A stretch of DNA of 34,623 nucleotides from Verrucomicrobiota bacterium (GTDB lineage Bacteria > Verrucomicrobiota > Verrucomicrobiia > Opitutales > Opitutaceae). The position numbers were made by a program, and so were the translations under genes. Positions 6,114-15,328 of the stretch are shown in pieces (within the stretch, counting starts at the first letter, position 1; the number at the start of each line of letters is the position of its first letter). The DNA is taken from assembly GCA_003641745.1 (NCBI GenBank), contig QNAI01000017.1:1-34623 (forward strand), read 5' to 3'. A model generated the notes under the pieces. It worked only from the letters and a program-made list of their open reading frames with translations, had not been told where the DNA came from and did no database searches.

Positions 6114-8126
6114 ATGAAGAAAGAGATCAATTGGGGAATTCTCGGCACCGGGAACATCGCACACGCATTTGCTCACGGTCTGCAGAGCTCGGAAACCGGT
6201 GTGCTCACCGCCGTCGCCAGTCGCAGGGCGGAAACTGCGGAAAGATTCGCACGCGAATTCGGAGTGGCTACGACCCATGCCGACTACAGATCACTTCTGG
6301 CCGACGCGGCCATCGATGCGGTCTACATCTCAACCCCGCATCCATTCCACGCCACCTGGGCAATTCAATGTGCCCGAGCCGACAAACATATCCTCTGCGA
6401 GAAGCCAATCACACTCAATCACGCCGACTCGATGGCGGTGGTCGAAGCCGCCCGCGAAGCCGGAGTCTTCCTGATGGAGGCGTTCATGTACCGATGTCAT
6501 CCCCAGACGATCAAGCTGGTCGATCTGATCCACTCAGGGGCAATCGGTGAGGTACAGATGATCCAGGCTGCCTTCGGGTTCCGGGCCGGACTCAATCCCG
6601 AGAGTCGGCTCCTGAACAACAGCCTTGGTGGGGGTGGAATTCTCGATGTGGGCGGCTACCCGGTCTCGCTTGCCAGGCTGGTCGCCGGTGCCGCCTGCGG
6701 AAAGAATTTCGCCGATCCGGTCGAAGTCCGGGGAATGGGGTATCTGGGTTCCGAAACCCGGATCGACGAATTCGCCGCCGCCCTCCTGCGCTTCGAGAGC
6801 GGCATTATCGCCCAGGTGTCGACCGGGGTTCGACTCCAACAGGACAACAGTGTGCGGATCTACGGAACCGAGGGTTGGATTCACATGCAGAATCCATGGA
6901 TCCCGGCACGCGATGGTGGCGAGTGGTCATTCACGCTTCACCGTGCAGGTCGGAATGAGACCGAGACTGTCAGCGGCAGCGAACCCCGCGGACTCTACGG
7001 CGTGGAAGCGGATGCTTTTGCACACTCCATCGAAGCCGGGCGCACCCTGCCGCCGGCCATGTCACCCGAGGACACACTCGGAAATATGGAGACACTCGAT
7101 GCCTGGCGAAACGGCTTCAGCTTTATCTATGACGAGGAGAAGCCCGATTTCAATCGCCCGCCAGTGCACCGGGGTCCGGTCGAGCCGGCAGCGACGAACA
7201 ATATGCGCTATGGTCGAATCGCGGGCCTTGAGAAGGACATTTCCCGGCTGATCATGGGGGTGGACAACCAATCCAGCCTGTCCCACGCCTCCGTTCTCTT
7301 CGACGACTTCTACGAAAAGGGCGGCAATACCTTCGACACAGCCTGGATCTACGGCGAGGGCCGGACCGAGCGTTTCCTTGGCCAATGGATCCGCAATCGC
7401 GGTCTGCGTGACAAGGTAACCCTCATTTCCAAGGGAGCCCACACTCCATTCTGCGATCCGGAAAGCCTCACCAGGGAACTGCTGGAGTCGCTCGACCGCC
7501 TTCAAACCGACCACGCCGATATCTATATCATGCACCGGGACAACCCGGACATCGCAGTCGGTGAGTTTGTCGACGTCCTTAACGAGCACCTTAAAGCCGG
7601 ACGGATACGGATCTTCGGGGGCTCCAACTGGAGCCTATCCCGGATCGAGGAGGCGAATGCCTACGCCGAAGTCAACGGACTTCAGGGTTTCTCCCTCGTG
7701 AGCAATAACTTCAGCCTGGCCCGCATGGTTGATCCCGTCTGGGACGGGTGCATATCGGCCTCGGACCCCGGGAGCCGGGACTGGCTGGAGGCCCGGCAGA
7801 TGCCACTCCTGGCATGGTCAAGCCAGGCCCGCGGATTTTTCACCGACCGGGCCGACCCGGGAAAGACATCAGACAAGGATCTGGTCCGCTGCTGGTACAG
7901 CGAGGACAACTTCAGGCGAAAGGAACGCGCCATGGAACTGGCCGGGGCCAAGGGGGTTCTTCCGATCAACATCGCCCTGGCCTACGTGCTCTCCCAGCCC
8001 TTTCCGGTCTTCGCCCTCTTCGGTCCGCGAACGCTTGAAGAGACCCGCACCTCGCTGCCCGGGCTGGAGTTGGAGCTCTCGCCGGAAGAGCTGAAGTATC
8101 TGAACCTGGAGACGGAATCTGTATAA
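6114..8126 (+). CDS. Fusion protein: Gfo/Idh/MocA oxidoreductase plus aldo/keto reductase, 670 aa
   Basis: Two NAD(P)-dependent oxidoreductases in one chain. Residues 1-350 are a Gfo/Idh/MocA enzyme: the Rossmann glycines GTGNIAHAF (11-19), the CEKPITLN lysine motif (Lys97), and a C-terminal beta-sheet domain with GGGGILDVGGYPVS (motif ILDVGGYP). The style is that of the dihydrodiol dehydrogenase subgroup. Residues about 364-670 form an aldo/keto reductase barrel with the catalytic tetrad Asp408 and Tyr413 (FDTAWIYGEG), Lys440 (LISKGAH) and His474 (YIMHRDN). Both active sites look intact. The likely substrate is a sugar or polyol, with the two domains acting in sequence or recycling cofactor (inference). 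The reading frame is continuous through the junction, so this is not a sequencing join of two genes. It is monocistronic, and a palindrome follows the stop. Confidence 0.9.
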   Translation: MKKEINWGILGTGNIAHAFAHGLQSSETGVLTAVASRRAETAERFAREFGVATTHADYRSLLADAAIDAVYISTPHPFHATWAIQCARADKHILCEKPITLNHADSMAVVEAAREAGVFLMEAFMYRCHPQTIKLVDLIHSGAIGEVQMIQAAFGFRAGLNPESRLLNNSLGGGGILDVGGYPVSLARLVAGAACGKNFADPVEVRGMGYLGSETRIDEFAAALLRFESGIIAQVSTGVRLQQDNSVRIYGTEGWIHMQNPWIPARDGGEWSFTLHRAGRNETETVSGSEPRGLYGVEADAFAHSIEAGRTLPPAMSPEDTLGNMETLDAWRNGFSFIYDEEKPDFNRPPVHRGPVEPAATNNMRYGRIAGLEKDISRLIMGVDNQSSLSHASVLFDDFYEKGGNTFDTAWIYGEGRTERFLGQWIRNRGLRDKVTLISKGAHTPFCDPESLTRELLESLDRLQTDHADIYIMHRDNPDIAVGEFVDVLNEHLKAGRIRIFGGSNWSLSRIEEANAYAEVNGLQGFSLVSNNFSLARMVDPVWDGCISASDPGSRDWLEARQMPLLAWSSQARGFFTDRADPGKTSDKDLVRCWYSEDNFRRKERAMELAGAKGVLPINIALAYVLSQPFPVFALFGPRTLEETRTSLPGLELELSPEELKYLNLETESV

Positions 8127-8143
8127 GATCCGTCAATACAACA

Positions 8144-8173
8144 AAACAAACCGTAGTGCACTACGGTTTGTTT
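8144..8173. repeat. Perfect 30-bp palindrome, GTGCAC-centred (family B, copy 2)
   Basis: The arms AAACAAACCGTAGTG and CACTACGGTTTGTTT have no spacer. Against the copy at 336-369 the core CGTAGTGCACTACG is identical, but the adjoining two bases differ (AC here, TA there), and the opposite arm changes to match. It lies 17 bases after the fusion-gene stop and could act as a transcript-end hairpin. Confidence 0.85.
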
Positions 8174-8350
8174 GAGTGTTTGGGCTTCGGGCGGTCGCGC
8201 GGGAGCACGACCCTCCAGCTGGATTCTCTGTGGAGGGCTGTCCTCCCGGGCAGCCGCAGGCGTTGCAGACATAGCGAGATCCGCTAAACAAGCTTGCTCG
8301 GGCAACACAGTTGCTACGGTCTGTTTTGGAATGGTATCTGGTTTGGGCAG

Positions 8351-8379
8351 GGCGGACGGCCCGGCGGTCCGTCCCTACC
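8351..8379. repeat. GC-rich hairpin ending in CCCTACC (family D, copy 2)
   Basis: GGACGG pairs with CCGTCC around a short GC-rich middle, followed by CTACC. It has the same layout as 1604-1630 and 8573-8602. Confidence 0.5.
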
Positions 8380-8572
8380 TGATGGGACGGCTGTTTCGCC
8401 GATCCCCTCTTCCTATCCATCTGTTCGAAACCCAGTCAATCCTGTCCTTCCCCGTATCTCCGTGAGATAAATCGCTGAGCAATACAGGATCCCTTCTTGA
8501 TCTTCGCACCCTTCCAGTTCAAATCCTGAATCCGTCGAAAGCAGCCGTCGATCGGGCAAGGCTCAGCCTATG

Positions 8573-8602
8573 GGGCGGCGCGTCCGGAGGCCACGCCCTA
8601 CC
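8573..8602. repeat. GC-rich hairpin ending in CCCTACC (family D, copy 3), overlapping the recJ stop
   Basis: An imperfect inverted repeat (GGCG..CGCC arms) ends in CCCTACC. Read on the minus strand, the end is GGTAGGG, whose TAG is the recJ stop codon. The family member therefore defines the C-terminus of RecJ. Confidence 0.5.
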
Positions 8603-10316
8603 TTCCCTCGCTCGGGCGCCAAGCGGTCAGTTCCATCTGCATGGTCTGTCGACCATTGTAGTGGTTCCAGCTCAACTGGTAGGCGATATCGACCGGTTCA
8701 CCCACCGGAGGCAGGCGGTCCGCCATCTTCCAGGCAACGCCGCTCAGACGACGGCGGTTCTGGTCGCTGATCGAAAACCGGAAATGCTGGCGCTTAAAGA
8801 CCTCAGGCCTCGTTCGAAAGACGACCCCCCGGGTGGCAAACACCGGTTCGGGATTGGCCTGGCCAAATGGATGAAGCCGATCGAGTTCATCGAGCAGTTC
8901 CTCGGTTACGGCCTCGAGATCGAGCCAACTGGCGACTTCCAGTATCGGTTCGACTTCCCTGCCCTCTCCGGCTTCCTTGACCGCCGCATCAAACCTCGAC
9001 TGGAATTCCGGAACCCGGTCCACCTCGAGGGAGACACCAACCGCCATGGGATGCCCTCCCCAACTGTCGAGAAGATCCCGGCAACACCCGAGAACCTCGA
9101 TCAGGTTGATCCCGTTCACGCTTCGGCCGGATCCCTTGGCCATCTTCCCCTCCCGTCCGAGAACCAGGCACGGACGGTGAAAGTGCCGCATCAGCCGACT
9201 GGCCACGATTCCAACAACTCCGGGGTGCCACTCGCTTCCATATACCACCATGCCGCCGGCATCCTGGAACCGCTCTTCGACCTGCTTGAACGCTTCTTCC
9301 GTGATCTGCCGCTCGATGTCCTGCCGCTCCCGGTTGAAGCTGTCCAGACGGAAGGCCGTTTCGAGGCAGAACTCGGGATCACGATTCAGAATGAGTTCGA
9401 CCGAGAGTGACGCGTCGGCCAGGCGTCCGCTGGCATTGATTCGGGGGGCCAGACGGAAGGATACGTCGCCCGGCCGGACCTCCACTCCGTTTTTCATTCC
9501 CGACACTTTCATCAGGCTTCGGAGTCCGGGCCGTCGGGTCCTTTTCAGGGCGCGCAGACCGTGCCGCGCCAAGACACGGTTCTCGTCCACAAGCGGGACC
9601 ATATCGGCCACTGTCCCCATGGCGACCAGATCGAGGTATTCCCGAAGCTGAATCTCAAACGCCCTGGGATCGGCCTGATCGCGTCTGAGTTTCAGCAACC
9701 CGTGGACGAGTTTGAAAACCAGACCAACCGTGCAAAGGTTTCGGATGATGGCCTTGTCCTCATCGAAGACATGGGGATTGATGAGGGTACACTCGGAGGG
9801 TATCGCCTCCTTCGACCGATGGTGATCGACGATCAGCACATCGATCCCCTTTTCCCTGAGATAGGCAACCTCCCCGGTCGAATTGGTGCCGCAATCGAGT
9901 GCCACGAACAGGTCCGGATGCTCAAGATTGATCGCTCGATCAACGGCTTCGCGACTCAATCCATAGCCCTCCTCCATTCTGAGAGGCACCACAAAATGCG
10001 GGTCGAGGCCGAAGCACCTCAGGATCCCGACAAGAAAGGCGGTGCTGGTCACGCCATCGACGTCGTAGTCTCCAAAAACCGTAACCACCTCAGCATTGTC
10101 GATCGAGTGACAGAGGCGCTCGGCCGCCTGCCGCAGGTGGGTGATGGTGAAGGGGTCGCCAAGATCGGCAAGTCGCGGATTCAGGAACCGTTTGGCCGCA
10201 TCGGCATCAGGCAGATCAAGATGACCGATCAACTCGGCCAGGATTGAACTCACTCCAAGTTGATCCTGAAAGGCTTCGCGGGCCTCGCGGGAACAGGGAG
10301 TATGAGACCAACGCAT
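8598..10316 (-). CDS. recJ: Single-stranded-DNA-specific 5'-3' exonuclease RecJ
   Basis: A DHH-family nuclease used in recombination and mismatch repair. The N-terminal DHH domain has GDYDVDGVTS (Asp83, Asp85, Asp87), ALDCGT (Asp141) and IVDHH (Asp164, His165, His166), which bind the metal ions. LAPRINASGRL follows near residue 300. The DHHA1 domain shows SGRSVNGINLIEVL and the GGHPMAVG signature, and a C-terminal OB-like region ends the protein. The length of 572 aa is normal. It starts with ATG at 10316, nine bases after the secDF stop, so it is the last gene of the minus-strand operon yajC-secDF-recJ. That arrangement recurs in bacteria. The stop codon lies in a dispersed repeat. Confidence 0.97.
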   Translation of the reverse strand: MRWSHTPCSREAREAFQDQLGVSSILAELIGHLDLPDADAAKRFLNPRLADLGDPFTITHLRQAAERLCHSIDNAEVVTVFGDYDVDGVTSTAFLVGILRCFGLDPHFVVPLRMEEGYGLSREAVDRAINLEHPDLFVALDCGTNSTGEVAYLREKGIDVLIVDHHRSKEAIPSECTLINPHVFDEDKAIIRNLCTVGLVFKLVHGLLKLRRDQADPRAFEIQLREYLDLVAMGTVADMVPLVDENRVLARHGLRALKRTRRPGLRSLMKVSGMKNGVEVRPGDVSFRLAPRINASGRLADASLSVELILNRDPEFCLETAFRLDSFNRERQDIERQITEEAFKQVEERFQDAGGMVVYGSEWHPGVVGIVASRLMRHFHRPCLVLGREGKMAKGSGRSVNGINLIEVLGCCRDLLDSWGGHPMAVGVSLEVDRVPEFQSRFDAAVKEAGEGREVEPILEVASWLDLEAVTEELLDELDRLHPFGQANPEPVFATRGVVFRTRPEVFKRQHFRFSISDQNRRRLSGVAWKMADRLPPVGEPVDIAYQLSWNHYNGRQTMQMELTAWRPSEGR

Positions 10317-10325
10317 TCGGCGAGG

Positions 10326-12872
10326 TTACTTCGAGGCCTTGCTCGATGCAACCCAATCGTACTTCGGGGTGATGTCGTGAGAGGCCTCGACGTGACGCCG
10401 ATCACCCTTGTGCCACCAGTAGAACACAGGACTGGCGATGAAGATGGACGAAAACGTGCCGGTCAGGATGCCGATGATGAAGGTAAACGCGATATCGGTG
10501 ATCACGCCGCCGCCAAACAGGAAGAGCGAACCCGCCGCCAACAGGGTGGTGAAGCTGGTGAGCAAAGATCGGGAGAGCACGCGATTGATGGCAAGATTGA
10601 TGACCCTGCCAAGCGGTGCGTCCGGATCCAGGGTCAGTTCCTCCCGGATACGGTCGAAAACAACGATGGTATCGTTGAGCGAGTAACCGGCAATGAGCAG
10701 GATGGCCGCGACCATGGGGGCGTTGAACTGATGATTGAAAAGAACGAAGACCCCGATCGTCATCAGGATGTCGTGGATGGTGGCCACGACCGCACCCATG
10801 CCATAGCCAATCTCGAAGCGGAAGGCGACATAGAGCAGGATTCCGATGAGTGAAACACCGATGGCCATGAATGCATTCAGCTGGATCTCACGACCAACCG
10901 AGGCGCCTATCTGGTTCTCGCCGACGAGGTCGAACTCGGCGGCGGGAAACTTCTCCATCAGGAGATCCGCCACATCCACACCCCGGTCGATCTCCGTCTG
11001 GATCTTGAGGATCTCCAGCTGAGTGCCCAGCTGGCTCTGATAGATGGGAATGACCGCGCCCAGTTGGGCTTCGGACGTCATCCGCCGGATCTCTGAGACG
11101 TCGATCCGCTCCACGAATGAAAGCACAATCTCGTCGCCCCCGACAAAGTCGATACCGTAGATCGTATCCCGTTTGACAAAGACCCCGATCACGCCGAGCA
11201 GAACAATGGTCCAGGACACCATGAAGGCGGGCTTTCTGAACTTGAGGAAATCGTAGTTCGGATTGTTCAGGATCGAGACCATGGGCAGCTTTTTGATCAG
11301 GCCGCTTCCCACCAGCATATCGAGGAACATCCGCGTGACCAACAGGGAGCTGAACACGGTCGCGAAGATACCGATAGCCAGGGTGATACCGAAGCCCTTC
11401 ACCGGTCCGGTTCCCAACCATATCATGACGCCCGAAGTGATCAGGGTGGTCAGGTTGGCATCCACGATCGTCGAAAAGACCTTGTCGAACCCACCGGATA
11501 CCGCCGCCGGCAGGGTCTTACCGGCTTTCAATTCCTCGCGGATGCGCTCAAAGATGAGGATATTGGCATCGACGGCCATGCCGACGGTCAGGACGATACC
11601 GGCAATACCGGGCAGCGTGATCGTCGCACCAACACTGGCGAGGACGCCGAGGACAATAATCACGTTGATGGCAAGGGTGATCATGGCCACCACGCCACCG
11701 ATGGTGAAATACATCACCATGAATCCGATCACGAGGGAACCGCCGATGACGGCGGCCCGGACGCCACTGGATATCGCATCCTCTGCCAGCGACGGACCCA
11801 CTTCATACATCTCGACCACCTCAAGCGGCAGGTCGAGGGGATTGTTCAGGACATTCGAAAGGTCGATGGCTTCACGCTGGGTGAATGATCCAGTGATCTC
11901 GGCGCTGCCCCCCCGGATTTCCTGACGGACGGTCGGCGCCGAAAAGAGCGTGCCATCCAGGATGATGGCCAGCCGGCCGAGTCGACCGCTGCGCCGGTTG
12001 TTTTCCTCGATCGTGCGGGTGACATCGGCAAAGCGGTCGGAACCTTTTCCGGTAAAGCGGAGCAGAACCCGGTAGCTGCCATAATCATCGACCGAGGGAT
12101 AGGCTTCCGAGATCGATTCACCGGTCATCTCGGGAATCCGCTTGATGAAGAGATCCTCGGTGGAGATCTTTCCCGCCCGCTCCTGCTCGAGCACCATGAC
12201 CTCATAACCGGGAGGGGCGATCTCCCCCTCCAAGCCGGTGGGTGTGGCGGTGGGATGGACCAGACGGAAGTCGAGACGGGCCGGCTTCTTCAGGTCTTTG
12301 ACTATTTCAGGATTGTCCTTGGTTGAAAGACCGGCCAGCTGGACCTCAATCCGGTTGGTGCCCACCGGTCGGATGATGGGTTCCGCCACGCCGAACGCGT
12401 TGACCCGGTTGCCGATGATCTCGATCGCCTTGGCCAGGTCCTCCTCGCGCTGTTGCGATTTCTCTCCCACACCGGGCTGCTCGGTCACTTCGAGGGTGAA
12501 GGCGACGCCGCCTTTCAGATCGAGACCCAACTGGAGACGTCCCTTCGAGCGCCTCAATAACTCGTCGAGGAGCAGGGCGTTCCGCTTGCGGACGTTGACC
12601 AGGCTCTGCTCAATCCTGATCTCGGGAAAATACTGGGAGAGATCGATCTGATCCTCTTCGCCGATCTGCTTGAGGGCGAGATAAAGGCTCGGACTCTCGC
12701 CCGACTCTATTCGTGCGGTGGCCCGATCGAGAACCTCGGTAAATCCGGGACTGGTCACACTTTCGGCCAGATAGACATCAAATGGCGTATCCTTGACCGG
12801 GATGAGATTGAGCACCGCCCAGCCGACCACGACCAGGGCTACGATTAACTTCCAGAGGATCTTACCGGACAT
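10326..12872 (-). CDS. secDF: Fused protein-export membrane protein SecD-SecF
   Basis: A proton-driven subunit that pulls preproteins through SecYEG from the periplasmic side. SecD and SecF are one chain of 848 aa, as in Bacillus and many Verrucomicrobiota. The SecD half has TM1 at about 8-26, the LGLDLKGGV motif, a large periplasmic domain with LLRFTGKGSDRF and RLAIILDG, and five further helices. TM4 carries the conserved Asp435 (VGMAVDANILIFERIREEL). The SecF half starts around 540 and repeats the plan with GIDFVGG and Asp734 (GYSLNDTIVVFDRIREEL). The two RIREEL copies show the internal duplication. The start is ATG with no clear Shine-Dalgarno. yajC is 72 bases upstream and recJ follows. 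Confidence 0.97.
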   Translation of the reverse strand: MSGKILWKLIVALVVVGWAVLNLIPVKDTPFDVYLAESVTSPGFTEVLDRATARIESGESPSLYLALKQIGEEDQIDLSQYFPEIRIEQSLVNVRKRNALLLDELLRRSKGRLQLGLDLKGGVAFTLEVTEQPGVGEKSQQREEDLAKAIEIIGNRVNAFGVAEPIIRPVGTNRIEVQLAGLSTKDNPEIVKDLKKPARLDFRLVHPTATPTGLEGEIAPPGYEVMVLEQERAGKISTEDLFIKRIPEMTGESISEAYPSVDDYGSYRVLLRFTGKGSDRFADVTRTIEENNRRSGRLGRLAIILDGTLFSAPTVRQEIRGGSAEITGSFTQREAIDLSNVLNNPLDLPLEVVEMYEVGPSLAEDAISSGVRAAVIGGSLVIGFMVMYFTIGGVVAMITLAINVIIVLGVLASVGATITLPGIAGIVLTVGMAVDANILIFERIREELKAGKTLPAAVSGGFDKVFSTIVDANLTTLITSGVMIWLGTGPVKGFGITLAIGIFATVFSSLLVTRMFLDMLVGSGLIKKLPMVSILNNPNYDFLKFRKPAFMVSWTIVLLGVIGVFVKRDTIYGIDFVGGDEIVLSFVERIDVSEIRRMTSEAQLGAVIPIYQSQLGTQLEILKIQTEIDRGVDVADLLMEKFPAAEFDLVGENQIGASVGREIQLNAFMAIGVSLIGILLYVAFRFEIGYGMGAVVATIHDILMTIGVFVLFNHQFNAPMVAAILLIAGYSLNDTIVVFDRIREELTLDPDAPLGRVINLAINRVLSRSLLTSFTTLLAAGSLFLFGGGVITDIAFTFIIGILTGTFSSIFIASPVFYWWHKGDRRHVEASHDITPKYDWVASSKASK

Positions 12873-12944
12873 TTAGGAGAGGGTGTTTGCTGGGGACAGA
12901 AGGGACGACGAATTCAGGCCATGAGTCGATTCAGTCGGAATGGT

Positions 12945-13271
12945 TCAGGATTTCTTTTCGACACCACTGATGAATCCCTTGCCGACTTCGATTTTGGTAT
13001 TCTCGGCAATCTTGACCACGAACCGGTCATCTTTGACATTGGTGATAACTCCGTGAATGCCACCGGTGGTGACGACTTCATCACCCGTGGCCAGCGCACC
13101 GATCATCTCCTGGTGCTTCTTCTGCTTCTTTCGCTGTGGAGCGATCAGGAGGAACCACATGGCCAGAAAGAACAGGCCAAAAAACAGGATCTGACCAATG
13201 ACGGCATTGTTTCCCGGTGCCTGTTGTGCCAGGACCATTGCGATATTGTCTAAAGGGTTCATGTTCTGCAT
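12945..13271 (-). CDS. yajC: Preprotein translocase accessory subunit YajC
   Basis: A small partner of SecDF. The 108 aa comprise a short N-terminal periplasmic part, one membrane helix (about 26-43, ILFFGLFFLAMWFLLI) and a basic stop PQRKKQKKHQEM. The cytoplasmic domain follows with GDEVVTTGGIHGVITNV, the YajC signature. It starts with ATG at 13271 with AAGG just upstream; a second ATG three codons in is a possible alternative. It is first gene of yajC-secDF-recJ and divergent from speA across 94 bases, which include a lone AAAAGGGGTCAA (13297-13308) resembling one edge of the family A palindrome. Confidence 0.96.
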   Translation of the reverse strand: MQNMNPLDNIAMVLAQQAPGNNAVIGQILFFGLFFLAMWFLLIAPQRKKQKKHQEMIGALATGDEVVTTGGIHGVITNVKDDRFVVKIAENTKIEVGKGFISGVEKKS

Positions 13272-13365
13272 TGCCTTGTGGAGGGTTTTGAAAATTAAAA
13301 GGGGTCAATCAATCTCCGCCATTTCCAAAAAGCAAGCCCATTAAAGTCGAGAGAAACCACCAGCA

Positions 13366-15303
13366 TTGAAGAGGAAAGCTGACACTTCATGGTCTCCGGA
13401 GAAGTCGGAGGAACTCTACGGTTTTCGCCGATGGGGGCACCCGCATTTTTCAGTTGATGCCGGCGGCCATGTGACCGTCGATCCTCTCGCAGACAACCGC
13501 AAGATACGGATTGTCGACGTAGTGGAAGAAGCGCGGACCATGGGCATCCGGGCGCCGATGGTGATCCGCTTCCAGGACCTGCTTCGGCATCGGGTGGTCG
13601 AGCTCAACCACGCCTTCATCCAAGCGATTCATTCGGAAGGCTACGAGGGCGCCTACCGAGGCGTCTTTCCGATCAAGGTGAACCAGCTCCGGGAGGTCGT
13701 GGAGGAGATCCTCTCAGCCGGCCGTCGGTTCGGCTACGGTCTGGAGGCCGGCAGCAAGCCGGAACTGATCGCCGCCCTGGCCATGGATGAATCCAGGGAC
13801 CGCCTGGTCATCTGTAATGGCTACAAGGACAACGACTATATCCGCCTGGCCCTCCTGGGGCGAAAACTCGGGCGCCGGATCATACTCGTAGTCGAACAAG
13901 CCTCGGAGATACCCCGTATCATCACCCTGGCCAATGAAACCGGGGTGAGACCATGGATCGGCATCCGGGTGAAATTAAACACCCGGGGCGAGGGCAAGTG
14001 GGCGACATCGACCGGAGAGAACGCCAAATTTGGGCTGACCACCTCGGAAATCCTGACCGCAACCCGTCAGCTGCGGGAGGCAAAGCTGCACCGATGCCTC
14101 AAACTGCTTCATTTTCACATCGGCTCGCAGGTTCCCAATATCATTACGATCAAGAACGCCGTCACCGAGGCGACCCGCACCTATGTGCAATTGGTGCAAA
14201 TGGGGTTTCCGATGGGTTACCTCGACGTGGGTGGCGGCCTCGGAATCGACTACGACGGCAGCCGGACCAATTTCGAGAGCTCAATGAACTACTCGATGGC
14301 GGAATATGCCCGGGACGTTGTGTCCAATGTCCGCGATGTCTGCACCTCCTCCGATGTCACGGTCCCCACCTTGGTGTCCGAAAGCGGTCGGGCCGTGACG
14401 GCCCCCCACTCCCTCCTCATACTCGAGGTGTTTGAACGCATCTCCAGGAAAGAATCAGTTCCATCCCTGATCAGCCCGCAAGAGAAGCCCAAGGTCGTGG
14501 CGGACCTCGAACACCTGCTCAATGAACCCGGTGGCTACAGTCGGCTCGAGCGGTTTCATGACGCGATGGAAAAGAAGGAGGAAGCCTTCTCTCTTTTCAA
14601 TCACGGTTACCTGGACCTGGAGGGCCGCGCCCGGGCCGAATCTCTGTTCTGGGATATCTGTCGCCAGATTGATCAGGAAGCCGGAACGGGATACCAGCCC
14701 GAGGAACTCCTGAACCTCAAGCAGATGCTGTCCGATCAGTATGTCTGCAACTTTTCTGTCTTTCAGTCGCTCCTCGATCACTGGGCGCTCAAGCAGCTCT
14801 TCCCCGTCGCTCCCATCCACCGCCTCGATGAGGAACCATCGGTCAACGCGACGCTGGTGGACATCACCTGCGACAGCGATGGGAAGATTGATCAGTTCAT
14901 CGATCTGCAGGATGTTCGAAACTATCTCCCCCTTCACCCCCTGAACGGAAAGCCCTACTATCTCGGCGTCTTCATGGTGGGAGCCTACCAGGACATCATG
15001 GGCGACATCCACAATCTCTTCGGGCGGGTCAGCGAAGCCCATGTTTTTCTCGAGGAGGACGAGGACAACGGCTTTTACATCGAGGAAACCATCGAAGGAA
15101 ACCGGATCGCGGAGGTACTCAAAGGGGTCCAGTACAATCCGGAGGACCTCTGTCGCCGCATGAAACGACAGGTCGACCGGGCGACACGCAAGGACCTGGT
15201 CAAGCCCCGGGAAGGTGTGCGCCTGCTTGAATTCTTCGAGTCTCAACTCGAATGCAAGACGTACCTTAATATCAACTACGAATCTGAAGGAGGCAAACCT
15301 TGA
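13366..15303 (+). CDS. speA: Biosynthetic arginine decarboxylase
   Basis: A PLP enzyme converting arginine to agmatine and CO2, the first step of putrescine synthesis by the agmatine route. The 645 aa match the SpeA length. Visible features: the N-terminal SEELYGFRRWG, the PLP lysine in VFPIKVNQ (Lys104), HFHIGSQ, the glycine loop DVGGGLGIDYDGS, and the C-terminal VDITCDSDGKID with the catalytic Cys. The start is TTG at 13366: no ATG lies upstream in frame, and the conserved segment begins about ten residues in, with a purine-rich GAGAGAAA upstream. No agmatine-using gene is adjacent. It is followed by a repeat array of about 200 bp and then the sugar kinase. Confidence 0.96.
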   Translation: MKRKADTSWSPEKSEELYGFRRWGHPHFSVDAGGHVTVDPLADNRKIRIVDVVEEARTMGIRAPMVIRFQDLLRHRVVELNHAFIQAIHSEGYEGAYRGVFPIKVNQLREVVEEILSAGRRFGYGLEAGSKPELIAALAMDESRDRLVICNGYKDNDYIRLALLGRKLGRRIILVVEQASEIPRIITLANETGVRPWIGIRVKLNTRGEGKWATSTGENAKFGLTTSEILTATRQLREAKLHRCLKLLHFHIGSQVPNIITIKNAVTEATRTYVQLVQMGFPMGYLDVGGGLGIDYDGSRTNFESSMNYSMAEYARDVVSNVRDVCTSSDVTVPTLVSESGRAVTAPHSLLILEVFERISRKESVPSLISPQEKPKVVADLEHLLNEPGGYSRLERFHDAMEKKEEAFSLFNHGYLDLEGRARAESLFWDICRQIDQEAGTGYQPEELLNLKQMLSDQYVCNFSVFQSLLDHWALKQLFPVAPIHRLDEEPSVNATLVDITCDSDGKIDQFIDLQDVRNYLPLHPLNGKPYYLGVFMVGAYQDIMGDIHNLFGRVSEAHVFLEEDEDNGFYIEETIEGNRIAEVLKGVQYNPEDLCRRMKRQVDRATRKDLVKPREGVRLLEFFESQLECKTYLNINYESEGGKP

Positions 15304-15328
15304 ATCGAGCGCCGACCTGCAGGGCCTC

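Larger units (their letters stand above)
8127..8597. other. 471-bp gene-less stretch between convergent genes, repeat-rich
   Basis: It separates the plus-strand fusion gene from the end of recJ. It holds a 30-bp palindrome at 8144-8173, a GC-rich hairpin ending in CCCTACC at 8351-8379, and a second such hairpin at 8573-8602 that overlaps the recJ stop. The open frames seen here overlap in several phases with no family resemblance, and I see no tRNA or other RNA gene. Confidence 0.6.

Noticed and set aside
8490-8540. TTCAAATCC in 8515-8528, resembling a tRNA T-arm
   Set aside because: No matching acceptor, anticodon or D arm could be placed around it.
13297-13308. AAAAGGGGTCAA before yajC as a third family A palindrome
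   Set aside because: Only one edge is present with no complementary arm, so it is at most a remnant.
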